A stretch of DNA of 41,799 nucleotides, taken from positions 1 to 41,799 of the IMG/VR virus record IMGVR_UViG_3300047380_001399. One strand, 5' to 3'. The notes beneath the pieces were generated by a model that saw only the letters and a program-made list of their open reading frames with translations, did no database searches and was not told where the DNA came from. The stretch is from a virus. Both the position numbers and the translations under genes were made by a program. Shown here in pieces: positions 31,640 to 39,454 of the stretch; position 1 is the first letter of the stretch; every line of letters begins with the position of its first letter.

Positions 31640-31672
31640 AAAAGTGGTCAATCGACCACTTTTACTTTTTTA
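31640..31672. terminator. Bidirectional terminator
   Basis: AAAAGTGGTC (31640-31649) pairs perfectly with GACCACTTTT (31654-31663), loop AATC, followed by ACTTTTTT. It serves the lipoprotein gene and overlaps the 3' end of the opposing gene. Confidence 0.88.
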
Positions 31673-32162
31673 ATATGTTTTGAACGTGTCTTATATTTCT
31701 AATAAACTTTTCAGGGTTTTCTTTTGCCCATTCCTTAATAGATTCGGGTAGTTTGGATTTTTTTAATTCTTCCATCACGACAACACTTAGATTCCTTTCT
31801 TTACCTCCATTAGACTCAACCATAACGTCACCTAACGACATTAATAAGTCTCTCTTAAGTTTAGGTGTCTCAGCGGAGAAAGTTATTGAGAACTCATTAT
31901 TTTCGGCCCACGACCTTAAATCTTTTAAGTTTAAAAACTTTTTCTCTTCAAAAGGGAATTTTTTTAATAACCTGTCAGGTGAAGTGTAAATACCATATAT
32001 TTTCATACTAGGACTAACTAATAAAGTTATTTTGTGTTCATCCATCCCAAAGAAAACGGGTTTCTTTAAGAAGATTTTACCTAATAATCTATTAATAAGT
32101 TCAACCATAGAAGAACCCTGAGATTTTTCATTATCGTTATGTGGTGTAAAATTTCCTGACAT
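31662..32162 (-). CDS. Hypothetical protein, 166 aa
   Basis: Not recognised. Polar start (MSGNFTPHNDNEKSQGSS), then an alpha/beta protein with VFFGMDEHKITLLVSPSMKIYGIYTSPDRLLKKFPF, LNLKDLRSWAENNEFSITFSAETPKLKRDLLMSLGDVMV and a basic helical C-terminus. No membrane segment. Late-type motif overlaps the region directly before its ATG, so a late function is likely. Confidence 0.75.
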   Translation of the reverse strand: MSGNFTPHNDNEKSQGSSMVELINRLLGKIFLKKPVFFGMDEHKITLLVSPSMKIYGIYTSPDRLLKKFPFEEKKFLNLKDLRSWAENNEFSITFSAETPKLKRDLLMSLGDVMVESNGGKERNLSVVVMEELKKSKLPESIKEWAKENPEKFIRNIRHVQNILKK

Positions 32163-32174
32163 AACTATAAATAG
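32163..32174 (-). promoter_or_regulatory. Late-type motif abutting the ATG
   Basis: Sense strand CTATTTATAGTT followed immediately by ATG. It is in the 14-nt gap after the 105-aa gene. Confidence 0.45.
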
Positions 32175-32176
32175 TC

Positions 32177-32494
32177 TTAATTATATTCTTCTTCAGGTTT
32201 TCTATCAGGAAAAACAATATAATATTCATTTAAAAATGATAACAACTCATCTTCATCAATAAATTGTTCATCAACCTCTTCTACCTCATCGTTCCATGTT
32301 TCCATACCATCAAAATCCATGTCATAGTCATCAAAAATATCTGTAGTCATATCAATATTATATCCAAACTCTTCAACATAATGATATTCAATAGTATCGG
32401 ATACAATATTATCATTGTTTAACACTTGAAACTCGACTTTTAGTATATTATTACTTTTATTTATATATGAACTTATAATTTCTATAATTTCCAT
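32177..32494 (-). CDS. Small acidic protein, 105 aa
   Basis: Not recognised. Very acidic (IDMTTDIFDDYDMDFDGMETWNDEVEEVDEQFIDEDELL). Same length as the divergent neighbour 32542-32859, with similar layout: a beta hairpin (ILKVEFQVLNND), an acidic middle and a C-terminal DELLSFLNEYY helix, suggesting distant paralogy. Such small acidic phage proteins can be DNA mimics or anti-defence factors, but nothing here proves it. Confidence 0.7.
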   Translation of the reverse strand: MEIIEIISSYINKSNNILKVEFQVLNNDNIVSDTIEYHYVEEFGYNIDMTTDIFDDYDMDFDGMETWNDEVEEVDEQFIDEDELLSFLNEYYIVFPDRKPEEEYN

Positions 32495-32541
32495 TTCCTT
32501 AATTAAATAAATCGTTTATTTTATATACAAATATCTAAAAA

Positions 32542-32859
32542 ATGACAAAACACCTAATAGAACTACTTGATTATGATTTTATTGACGGAACATTAAACAT
32601 AATGTTTTCACTAAATAATGAAGAAGGATACAGAGAAATAGAAATTTGTGAAGGAGACTTCTCAGATTATATTGAATCAATAGGAAATTTAGAAGTATTT
32701 AGTGACGAATGGGATTACGCGACAGAAAGTCATTACACCAAAGATTGGGTCATATCATATGATGAGTATATTGAGGATTATTTAGAGAAGAATGATTTAC
32801 TAGAATTTATTATTGACTACTTTTCAGATAAGGATTATCCTGAACTAATAATAGAATAA
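32542..32859 (+). CDS. Small acidic protein, 105 aa, divergent partner
   Basis: Not recognised. Hairpin GTLNIMFSLNNEEGYREIEI, an acidic/aromatic middle (FSDEWDYATESHYTKDW) and DLLEFIIDYFSDKDYPELIIE at the end. First gene of a plus-strand group with two 2OG-Fe(II) oxygenase genes, the next starting 3 nt after its stop. Shares the layout of the divergent 105-aa protein. No obvious promoter of either class precedes it, only an AT-rich stretch. Confidence 0.75.
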   Translation: MTKHLIELLDYDFIDGTLNIMFSLNNEEGYREIEICEGDFSDYIESIGNLEVFSDEWDYATESHYTKDWVISYDEYIEDYLEKNDLLEFIIDYFSDKDYPELIIE

Positions 32860-32862
32860 TAC

Positions 32863-33441
32863 ATGAGAGTTAATACATTAATAATTGATGATTTCTATAT
32901 CAATCCTGATGAGGTAAGAGAATACGCCTTAACTCAAGATTTTGATGTAGATGGTAATTACCCTGGTCATCGTACAGTCTCACATTTAGATGACGACTTA
33001 AAAGATAGTTTACAGAATTTAGTAGAACCATTTGCAGGTAAAATCACATATTGGGGAGGAGACTATTCAGGTAGTTTTCAATACACAACATCAGAAGACC
33101 GTTCTTGGATACATTCAGATAGTACCACAGGATGGGCAGCAGTATTATACTTAACTCCAGACGCACCTGTAAGTTCAGGTACTGGATTATATAAACATAA
33201 AGAAACAGGTCTTTGCGGTTGGGATAATAGTAAATATACTGAGGAAGAGACTTCGTTAGCCCCTCATATGTCAGAAGCCAGAGATTATACTAAATGGGAC
33301 TTAGTCGATAGATTAGGTAATAAATTTAATCGTTTAGTAATGTATCGTTCAGATAACTATCACGTATCAATGGATTACTTTGGTAAAGATAAGTATGATG
33401 GTAGATTGTTTCAGGTATTCTTTTTTACAACTGAATACTAA
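32863..33441 (+). CDS. 2OG-Fe(II) oxygenase-like protein (DUF6445-like)
   Basis: 192 aa. Double-stranded beta-helix ligands all present: His84-x-Asp86 in WIHSDSTTGWAAVLYLTPD, distal His167 in MYRSDNYHVSMDYFG and Arg181 in DGRLFQVFFF for 2-oxoglutarate. N-terminus IIDDFYINPDEVREYAL is typical of this phage family. Oxidises an unknown substrate (protein side chain, nucleobase or small molecule). Probably co-transcribed with the small acidic gene before it and the oxygenase gene after it (14-nt gap). Confidence 0.82.
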   Translation: MRVNTLIIDDFYINPDEVREYALTQDFDVDGNYPGHRTVSHLDDDLKDSLQNLVEPFAGKITYWGGDYSGSFQYTTSEDRSWIHSDSTTGWAAVLYLTPDAPVSSGTGLYKHKETGLCGWDNSKYTEEETSLAPHMSEARDYTKWDLVDRLGNKFNRLVMYRSDNYHVSMDYFGKDKYDGRLFQVFFFTTEY

Positions 33442-33455
33442 TTATAAATTAAAAT

Positions 33456-34172
33456 ATGAAAGATTTAATTAACCCTAATTTAGACTTAAAAAAAATACAT
33501 AAATCCTTTAAAGAGAAGGGTTATGTTGTTATAGATAACTACTTAAAAGATGAAGTCGCTGAAAATTTAAATAATTTCTTTAGTTATGAAATGCCCACCG
33601 ATTGGTGGTCAATAGCTACGTTTCCGTCTAAAAATATTAATGGAGTTAGTTATTTTAGAAATACACCTGAAGAATACAATAACATACAGAAAGCAAGACA
33701 ATACTCCACAGACTCTTTTGGTAGAAACGAATTTTCATATTCTTTTCATCGAACTTTAGATAATCATTTTGATGATTGTGATTGTACCGAATGTCAGATT
33801 AGAAAGTTTTTGGATGGTAATGAATCTCACGACTTAGTCTCAAAAGTAACTGATTTAACAATTACGGGCTCTAATGAGGTTTTCGCTGCTTGTTATGTTC
33901 CTGGTGATTTTTTATCACCACATCAAGATAGTCCTAATGGCATTATCGGATTCGTTTTACAGTTAACTAAAGATTGGAAACCTGAATATGGTGGATTACT
34001 ACATTTTTTAAATGATGATGGGGATGTTGTTGAAAATGTTGAAACACCTAAATTTAATAGTTTAACACTATTCTTACTACCTGAAGATAAAGGTAAACTA
34101 CATTATGTTTCCCACGTAAACCCAGGAACACCTGAGATACGATTATCCCTCACTGGTTGGTATAGGAATTAA
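33456..34172 (+). CDS. 2OG-Fe(II) oxygenase, prolyl-hydroxylase-like
   Basis: 238 aa. N-terminal GYVVIDNYLKDEVAENL is the usual capping helix region. Catalytic core: DFLSPHQDSPNGIIGFVLQLTKDW (His156-x-Asp158), GGLLHFL, then LHYVSHVNPGTPEIRLSLTGWYRN with distal His216 (or His220) and Arg229. Cys-rich insertion DDCDCTECQI (106-115) might bind a metal or form disulphides. Fold and residues complete, so likely active. Substrate unknown. The 3' end overlaps the opposing thioredoxin-like gene by 30 nt. Confidence 0.88.
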   Translation: MKDLINPNLDLKKIHKSFKEKGYVVIDNYLKDEVAENLNNFFSYEMPTDWWSIATFPSKNINGVSYFRNTPEEYNNIQKARQYSTDSFGRNEFSYSFHRTLDNHFDDCDCTECQIRKFLDGNESHDLVSKVTDLTITGSNEVFAACYVPGDFLSPHQDSPNGIIGFVLQLTKDWKPEYGGLLHFLNDDGDVVENVETPKFNSLTLFLLPEDKGKLHYVSHVNPGTPEIRLSLTGWYRN

Positions 34173-34550
34173 TTCGGGGTGTAAGTCAAAAACCATTTTT
34201 ATTAATGTTTCTAAACAGTAACATTCCTTACCTGATTGGTCGTAAATTAATTGACCATCCACCACACTAATTATTCTAGGGTTAAATTGGTGATGTTTGT
34301 AATCCCATATTATACTATCGTTCAACCCAAAATATTCCATAATTTTTGGATTTTCATTTATAGTGGTTTGGAAAAATACTACTTCAGGAAATTCGTCATT
34401 TAAATTTTTATTTACACTTTCTATTTTATCATTAAAAGGTTTAATACTTAAAGTGGAGTCTTCTTGACCTTCCTTAAATAAAAACCATATAATCTTATGG
34501 TGTTTAGTTATGTGTTCAAATAGATTATTATCGTTTACGTTATATACCAT
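34143..34550 (-). CDS. Thioredoxin-like fold protein without CxxC
   Basis: 135 aa. KIIWFLFKEGQEDST, FPEVVFFQTTINENPKIMEYFGLND, PRIISVVDGQLIYDQ and LIKMVF follow the beta-alpha-beta pattern of thioredoxins, but the CxxC active site is absent at the first helix. CYC (about 111-113) lies near the C-terminus instead, so redox activity of the usual type is unlikely. Starts in the stop codon of the preceding oxygenase-like gene (TAATG), indicating translational coupling. Fold assignment moderate. Confidence 0.7.
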   Translation of the reverse strand: MVYNVNDNNLFEHITKHHKIIWFLFKEGQEDSTLSIKPFNDKIESVNKNLNDEFPEVVFFQTTINENPKIMEYFGLNDSIIWDYKHHQFNPRIISVVDGQLIYDQSGKECYCLETLIKMVFDLHPELIPIPTSEG

Positions 34551-35149
34551 TATCTAAAAGTTTTTCCCGTTACATTTAAAGTTATTGTACGTTTTACGCC
34601 TGAAAGTATAGGTGTGGTTCTTTGTAGTAAGTAAGATGGGAATATGACCACATCGCCGACACTAAACTTAGGTCGTAATATTTCATAACCACAATTAAAC
34701 TCAGTATCCCCACCATTATATTCTTCTTTAAGAGATAAATGTAGAGTTACTGATAATTTATTAGTATTTGAATTTACTATATCAGAATACCATAAGTAAT
34801 GACCACTATTATCTGTATAGGTGTTATACTCCATAAATTGATTAATACCATCCACATTAAAATTCCAACCCATTTCCTGATTAGCACTAACAGATAAATC
34901 ATAAATTTTATCATAAATCCATGAAGTCTCATCATTTATTGGTAAGTAACTAACGCTATTTCTTCTTTTCGTATCGACAGAAATATCGGAATAATCCAAT
35001 TCGTTAATTTCTGAATCTAATTTTTCACATATTAATATTATATCATTAATTTCTTTATCATTAAATATTTCTTTATAATAGTAGTAATTTAACATATCGG
35101 GGATAGTATCAATAGTTTCGGTTTTGGCGGTAAAATTTGTTTTAGACAT
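34550..35149 (-). CDS. Oxygenase-fold protein with replaced iron ligands
   Basis: 199 aa. Overall a PKHD-type 2OG-Fe(II) oxygenase: YYKEIFNDKEINDIILICE, RRNSVSYLP, then the core SGHYLWYSD, YNGGDTEFNCG, GDVVIFPSYLLQRTTPILSGVKRTITLNVTG. In active relatives the core reads WHxD and later PSxxxHxVxPVxxGxR. Here Tyr121 replaces the first His (only Asp123 is kept) and Gln176 replaces the distal His, while Arg187 remains. It may therefore be an inactive or re-purposed homologue, or it uses another metal geometry. Coupled to the thioredoxin-like gene. Confidence 0.78.
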   Translation of the reverse strand: MSKTNFTAKTETIDTIPDMLNYYYYKEIFNDKEINDIILICEKLDSEINELDYSDISVDTKRRNSVSYLPINDETSWIYDKIYDLSVSANQEMGWNFNVDGINQFMEYNTYTDNSGHYLWYSDIVNSNTNKLSVTLHLSLKEEYNGGDTEFNCGYEILRPKFSVGDVVIFPSYLLQRTTPILSGVKRTITLNVTGKTFR

Positions 35150-35199
35150 AGATTTCTATTATATTATTATTATCTTTATAAAATAAAAGTAAGTGACCT

Positions 35200-35394
35200 A
35201 TGACAGATATCAATATAAGTAATTATTATTTTAAAGCCGAAAATGTTTTATTTTCATGTACTAACCTATCTCAAGTAAAAAATTCATTAAACTATATTAA
35301 ACTTTATTATAAGTTAACGGGAGATTATTGTGGGTACACAATTTTAGTTAGAAAGTATCATAAACTACTAAATGAGTTAACTACGAATGATTAA
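35200..35394 (+). CDS. Small hypothetical protein, 64 aa
   Basis: Not recognised. MTDINISNYYFKAENVLFSCTNLSQVKNSLNYIKLYYKL then RKYHKLLNELTTND: a single Tyr-rich basic domain, perhaps helical. Overlaps the GT17 gene by 8 nt, so both are probably translated together. The gap upstream (35150-35199) contains TATCTTTA, a near match to the host-type -7 element. Confidence 0.7.
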   Translation: MTDINISNYYFKAENVLFSCTNLSQVKNSLNYIKLYYKLTGDYCGYTILVRKYHKLLNELTTND

Positions 35395-37072
35395 TCAAAA
35401 AATAATTGATAGTTTTTTATTTTATAATGAATTAGATTTACTAGAATTAAGACTTGAAGAGTTGTATGACCATGTTGACTTATTTTTAATTGTAGAGTCA
35501 ACTAAAACTTTTACGGGAAAGGATAAACCATTATATTTTAAAGAGAATATTAATCGTTTTTCAAAGTGGAAAGATAAGATAAAACATTATATTGTTAAAG
35601 ATACTCCAACAATAGTTAGTGAAAATATAATACAATCCCACACCACTATTGATTCTCAAAAAACTATAGAGTTCTATCGAGAGTCACACCAAAGAAACTC
35701 TATAGGTTTAGCACTAAAAGAATTAAAACTTAATTTTGAAGACATTATCATAGTTTCCGATGTTGATGAATTTCCTAATCATAAAATTTTTAACAAATTA
35801 TCTGATGATTTACCATATGGTCCTGTAATTTTTAAACAAAAATGGTTAGTATGGAATACTAAATTAGAAAAAATGCATTACTGGTTAGGTTCTACCGCTT
35901 TTTATTACTCTCATTATATATCAAATAATAAAATATTTCAAAAAATTAGAGATGATAGATGGTCAGAGTATGAAGACACCCGTTTCACAATTAAAGAGAA
36001 TGGGGGGTTCCATTTCTCTTGGTTTGGGGATTTTAATTTTATAAGACAGAAATTAAATGCTTTCTCACACACCGAACTATTGACTGAATTTTGGGACGAT
36101 GATAATAACATCACTAACTTAATTAAAGACATGTACGCGTCGAATGGTATAGATAAAGATGGTACTACCGGTAAACTAAAACCTTTTACTCAAGATAATT
36201 ATGATTTACCTAAAATATGGGATAAGATTAAAAACACAGAAATTAACATTAAACAACCAAAAATTTACGATTGTTTTTTATTTGACCATGAATTAGATAT
36301 GTTAAATTTGAGGTTACATGAGATGAATAACTATGTTGACCATTTCATATTAATCGAATCTAGAAATAGTCATACAGGTAAAGATAAAGAGTTATTTTTT
36401 CAAAAACATAAAGGTTTATTTTCTAAATTTTTACACAAAATTGAACATGTAGTGATTGATTTACCAAATGAAATTTTATATGAACCTCACCCATTAGGTG
36501 TAAATGACGAGGATAATCTCAATAAATTTAGAGAAAACTATAATAGAAACGCAATAAAAGATACTTTAGAAAGAATAATACCTAACGATGATGATGTAAT
36601 ATTAATCTCAGATGTGGATGAAATATGGGACAATGACATACTGAGTAGACTTAAAAATAATCAAGTAACTTTTGACACTTTTAAAACTATACTTCAAAGA
36701 TGGCACTATTGGAATTTTAAATGGGATTTTGAAAATATGTTTTGGCCAGGACCCGCCTTTTGTAGATGGTCTTATTTAAAGAGTACAACACCACAAAAAA
36801 TAAGAAATGTTAGGTATGAACAAGAAACACATCTTAATGATATTAATGGGTGGCATTTATCATGGTTTGGTAATGTTGAATGTAATATGCATAAATTAAG
36901 AAATACCCATCACCAAGAATTAAATATACATGATAAAGAATCAGTACGTAATATGATTAATAATGGTTATCTATTTGATGGTGAAAAAATGGTTAGTTTA
37001 GAATGGGACTACTACCCAAAATATAGACATTTGATTGAAGATGGTAAGTTATATAAAAATATTCATGAATAA
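35387..37072 (+). CDS. Double-domain GT17-family glycosyltransferase
   Basis: 561 aa composed of two copies of the same domain. First: IIDSFLFYNELDLLELRLEELYDHVDLFLIVESTKTFTGKDKPLYF with DxD-type SDVDE at 124-128. Second, starting near residue 292: IYDCFLFDHELDMLNLRLHEMNNYVDHFILIES with SDVDE at 408-412. Both keep GGFHFSWFG / NGWHLSWFG blocks. GT17 is the family of beta-1,4-mannosyl-glycoprotein N-acetylglucosaminyltransferase-like enzymes, also found in giant viruses and phages. Both halves look intact, so two linked transfers or a dimer-like unit is possible. Ends at a strong terminator. Likely target unknown: virion glycoprotein, host glycan or modified DNA. Confidence 0.88.
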   Translation: MINQKIIDSFLFYNELDLLELRLEELYDHVDLFLIVESTKTFTGKDKPLYFKENINRFSKWKDKIKHYIVKDTPTIVSENIIQSHTTIDSQKTIEFYRESHQRNSIGLALKELKLNFEDIIIVSDVDEFPNHKIFNKLSDDLPYGPVIFKQKWLVWNTKLEKMHYWLGSTAFYYSHYISNNKIFQKIRDDRWSEYEDTRFTIKENGGFHFSWFGDFNFIRQKLNAFSHTELLTEFWDDDNNITNLIKDMYASNGIDKDGTTGKLKPFTQDNYDLPKIWDKIKNTEINIKQPKIYDCFLFDHELDMLNLRLHEMNNYVDHFILIESRNSHTGKDKELFFQKHKGLFSKFLHKIEHVVIDLPNEILYEPHPLGVNDEDNLNKFRENYNRNAIKDTLERIIPNDDDVILISDVDEIWDNDILSRLKNNQVTFDTFKTILQRWHYWNFKWDFENMFWPGPAFCRWSYLKSTTPQKIRNVRYEQETHLNDINGWHLSWFGNVECNMHKLRNTHHQELNIHDKESVRNMINNGYLFDGEKMVSLEWDYYPKYRHLIEDGKLYKNIHE

Positions 37073-37074
37073 AA

Positions 37075-37098
37075 AAAGGACGGTTAAAACCGTCCTTT
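37075..37098. terminator. Bidirectional terminator
   Basis: AAAGGACGGTT (37075-37085) pairs perfectly with AACCGTCCTTT (37088-37098). A and T runs on both sides make it usable from either strand. Confidence 0.9.
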
Positions 37099-37130
37099 AA
37101 TAATTTTCGAATAGAACCGAAAGTTATTTA

Positions 37131-37967
37131 TTAATTAAATTTATTAAATCTATTAAACATTTCTCTTATTGTTTTTCTATCCTTATCAAACGACTCATGT
37201 AAGTCCTCATCAACTTCTTCGTACATAGAACCACATTCCACACATTCACCTTCATCAAGTTCAGAACCACACTGTTCACAAGTATCACACTCTTCACCCA
37301 TCTCTTTTGATAATGAAAAAATCTTACCAATAGGTTTATCCATTTTAGCTACGGTTACTAAACTTTCGTCAGTCTCACCACAACCCTCACACATTTCTTC
37401 ATCTATTGTCTTTGAGTCTGTTTCAACAAAACCTATTGACATGTTGGTAACTTGTTCACCATATACATCAGCATCACCACCCTGTGAATCAAACTCATAC
37501 GCGGAATCTTCATCATTAAATTTTTCTTTTCCGTCCATGTGAGTATCCATCATACTCTCCTCATCATGATATTCTGCGGGTGACATATCACCACCAAACA
37601 TTTTCATTATGGAATCAATATCTAAACCATATGAATCATCAGAATAAGAACCATCAAATTGTTCAGGTCCACCTGAATCATAATCGTAAGCTGAATCCAC
37701 ATTAGATAAATCCATGTCGTCAGCCTCCATTTCGTTAGTTTCTTTTTTTGATTTTACCTTCGATTCATTCACATTATGATTACGATAAGTTTTTACGTTA
37801 CCTTGATTATCAACAGTGATACCCCCATCGTCTTTAATACTATTATCAACCGTTAATGGTTGTAAATTACTTGGTACGTTACCTGTGGCATAACCATTAT
37901 AAAATGATGAATGATTTTGAAGAATAGAATTTCTTTCTTCGTCTGATATTGTCATATAATTTCTCAT
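37131..37967 (-). CDS. Acidic protein with C-terminal zinc-ribbon-like cysteines
   Basis: 278 aa, unknown. N-terminal MTISDEERNSILQNH (from Met5) resembles a short conserved leader in related phage proteins. Residues 75-170 are acidic and disordered (YDYDSGGPEQFDGSYSDD). Cysteine pairs MCEGCGE (191-196) and CDTCEQCG ... CVECG (about 226-246) look like a zinc-binding fold. The C-terminus is a basic helix (RKTIREMFNRFNKFN). Late-type motif before it. Position and composition suggest a structural or assembly protein; no family match. Confidence 0.78.
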   Translation of the reverse strand: MRNYMTISDEERNSILQNHSSFYNGYATGNVPSNLQPLTVDNSIKDDGGITVDNQGNVKTYRNHNVNESKVKSKKETNEMEADDMDLSNVDSAYDYDSGGPEQFDGSYSDDSYGLDIDSIMKMFGGDMSPAEYHDEESMMDTHMDGKEKFNDEDSAYEFDSQGGDADVYGEQVTNMSIGFVETDSKTIDEEMCEGCGETDESLVTVAKMDKPIGKIFSLSKEMGEECDTCEQCGSELDEGECVECGSMYEEVDEDLHESFDKDRKTIREMFNRFNKFN

Positions 37968-37976
37968 AATCTTTGT

Positions 37977-37992
37977 TTTTACTATAAATATG
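37977..37992 (-). promoter_or_regulatory. Late-type motif
   Basis: Sense strand CATATTTATAGTAAAA, 9 nt before the ATG of the 278-aa gene. Confidence 0.52.
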
Positions 37993-38035
37993 TTGATATA
38001 TTCATTTCTCGTTTGACATAGTAAACGGATTAAGT

Positions 38036-38043
38036 TATATTTT
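38036..38043 (+). promoter_or_regulatory. Possible host-type promoter
   Basis: TTTG (38012-38015), 20 nt, TATATTTT. The last base of the -7 element is not the usual G; 11 nt before the ATG of the 85-aa gene. Confidence 0.38.
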
Positions 38044-38054
38044 AAATAAAAACT

Positions 38055-38312
38055 ATGAATAGAGAAGAAATAGATGAAATTGCTGAAGGAGCAATTGTTA
38101 TGGATGGATTTGATGATTGTATCGTTGGAGTTAGCGAAGAATTTGGTCGTGGAACAAGAATTGTGTATTCAAAACAACGTATAATTCAAAAAATGGTAAA
38201 AACTGACCTTATGACTGAGGAAGAGGCCGATGAATATTTTTATTTTAATATGGTAGGTGGTCATTTCGGTGAAAGAAACCCAATTTTCTTAACTACTTCT
38301 ATGGCAGTTTAA
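38055..38312 (+). CDS. Conserved phage protein, 85 aa
   Basis: Function unknown. IVMDGFDDCIVGVSEEFGRGTRIVYSKQRIIQKMV, MTEEEADEYFYFNMVGGHFGERNPIF is a compact, well-structured sequence of a type I recall from many phage genomes. Gly-rich turns and the conserved FDDCIVG and NxxG blocks suggest an alpha/beta fold; possibly an inhibitor or modulator of a host protein. A possible host-type promoter lies just upstream. Confidence 0.82.
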   Translation: MNREEIDEIAEGAIVMDGFDDCIVGVSEEFGRGTRIVYSKQRIIQKMVKTDLMTEEEADEYFYFNMVGGHFGERNPIFLTTSMAV

Positions 38313-38323
38313 TATTTTATCCG

Positions 38324-38331
38324 TATATTTG
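38324..38331 (+). promoter_or_regulatory. Host-type TAnnTTTG promoter element
   Basis: TATATTTG, 21 nt before the ATG of the 130-aa gene; no TTG at the expected upstream spacing. Confidence 0.45.
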
Positions 38332-38352
38332 TTTTAACGAAAAAAACACAAT

Positions 38353-38745
38353 ATGTCAGATTTTATAGAACAATTTAAAGCAGATAAAGGGGTGAGGGAC
38401 TTAATTAAGAGAAAAGTCTTAACCTCACAAGATTTAAGAGCATCTTGGAGATATGACTCCCACGACTTGAATTTCAGAATTACTCACATTAAGAGACACA
38501 GTGAATGGAGTACCTCATTATTTGTTAATGTTGCGGTTTCTGGTGGATTGAAAGGTTGGGGTTGGAGAACTGATGAAAATGGTCTATGTAATATTAATAA
38601 TACTCGTGACTTTCGTAGTGCCATCTCAAGAAATCGTGAGATTAGACGTTTTGTTGAAAAGTCGGTAGCACATGAACTTAAACTTTTTGGGATTAAATCG
38701 TGGGAGGTTAATATTGGTAAATTAAATATTAAAGAATCTATTTAA
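38353..38745 (+). CDS. Hypothetical protein, 130 aa
   Basis: Not recognised. Basic protein with alternating strands (DLNFRITHIKRHSEWSTSLFVNVAVSGGLKGWGWRTDENG) and a helix with Arg/Glu (REIRRFVEKSVAHELKLFGIKSWEV). No membrane segment. Carries a host-type promoter element, so likely early. The stop codon abuts that of the opposing DUF4314-like gene with no gap. Confidence 0.75.
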   Translation: MSDFIEQFKADKGVRDLIKRKVLTSQDLRASWRYDSHDLNFRITHIKRHSEWSTSLFVNVAVSGGLKGWGWRTDENGLCNINNTRDFRSAISRNREIRRFVEKSVAHELKLFGIKSWEVNIGKLNIKESI

Positions 38746-39381
38746 TTATCTACCGAACATCATCATATAGTATTTAAGAGCCTTACTAGTTAGGGTTCTT
38801 ATTTTTTTCTCTAAATTTCTATTCGAATAGTCATCGGTCCCTTCGTCTTCAACCATTTTCATAGCCATTCTAATAAATTCATCTCTTGTTTGTTGAGACA
38901 TCTTCATTAACTCCTCAACCATGTCTTCATCATATTCTCTACCTGACTTCATTTCTTCAAATTCAATAAATTTTTGAAGATATTTTGGTCCAGAGACTAA
39001 AAATTGACCTGATTCGAACATATTAACTAAACCTGACTCCCTAATCTTACTTAAAAAGTCAAAGAATATTTTTTCATTAGAATACTTAAAAATTTCTTTA
39101 AGACTTATTAGGTTATCTAAATTTGGGTTATTATGAGCTTCTTTGATATTTGTTTTTAAATCTCTCTCCATCATCCATATGTCCTCTGAAGACACTAAAG
39201 ATAATGATGAACCATTTTCCCATTTAACTGAAATTATCTCCTCACCCTCATCAAACGGGTCTTTAGTGACGTTATTTACCACACCTTTAGTACCACCAGG
39301 AACTGGTGAATATGGGTCTTTCATATAAATTAAAATTATATTATCACCTTCCTTTACACTTGGGTTTACATCTTTAGCCAT
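38746..39381 (-). CDS. DUF4314-like protein
   Basis: 211 aa. Residues 9-70 match the DUF4314 pattern: VKEGDNIILIYMKDPYSPVPGGTKGVV, then ISVKWENGSSLSLVSSEDIWMM, an SH3-like beta barrel. The remaining 140 residues are helical with YLQKFIEFEEMKSGREYDEDMVEELMKMSQQTRDEFIRMAM. DUF4314 occurs in mobile-element and phage proteins, function unknown. A late-type motif precedes the ATG. Confidence 0.8.
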   Translation of the reverse strand: MAKDVNPSVKEGDNIILIYMKDPYSPVPGGTKGVVNNVTKDPFDEGEEIISVKWENGSSLSLVSSEDIWMMERDLKTNIKEAHNNPNLDNLISLKEIFKYSNEKIFFDFLSKIRESGLVNMFESGQFLVSGPKYLQKFIEFEEMKSGREYDEDMVEELMKMSQQTRDEFIRMAMKMVEDEGTDDYSNRNLEKKIRTLTSKALKYYMMMFGR

Positions 39382-39390
39382 TTAAAGTCT

Positions 39391-39405
39391 TTTAAAATAA
39401 ATATA
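39391..39405 (-). promoter_or_regulatory. Late-type motif
   Basis: Sense strand TATATTTATTTTAAA, 9 nt before the ATG of the DUF4314-like gene. Confidence 0.48.
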
Positions 39406-39430
39406 ACGTATAACAGTTTAGTATTAGTGA

Positions 39431-39446
39431 CATATTTATAATAAAA
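39431..39446 (+). promoter_or_regulatory. Late-type motif, plus strand
   Basis: Sense strand CATATTTATAATAAAA, 8 nt before the GTG start of the membrane-protein gene; the second plus-strand copy of the motif. Confidence 0.55.
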
Positions 39447-39454
39447 CATTACAA

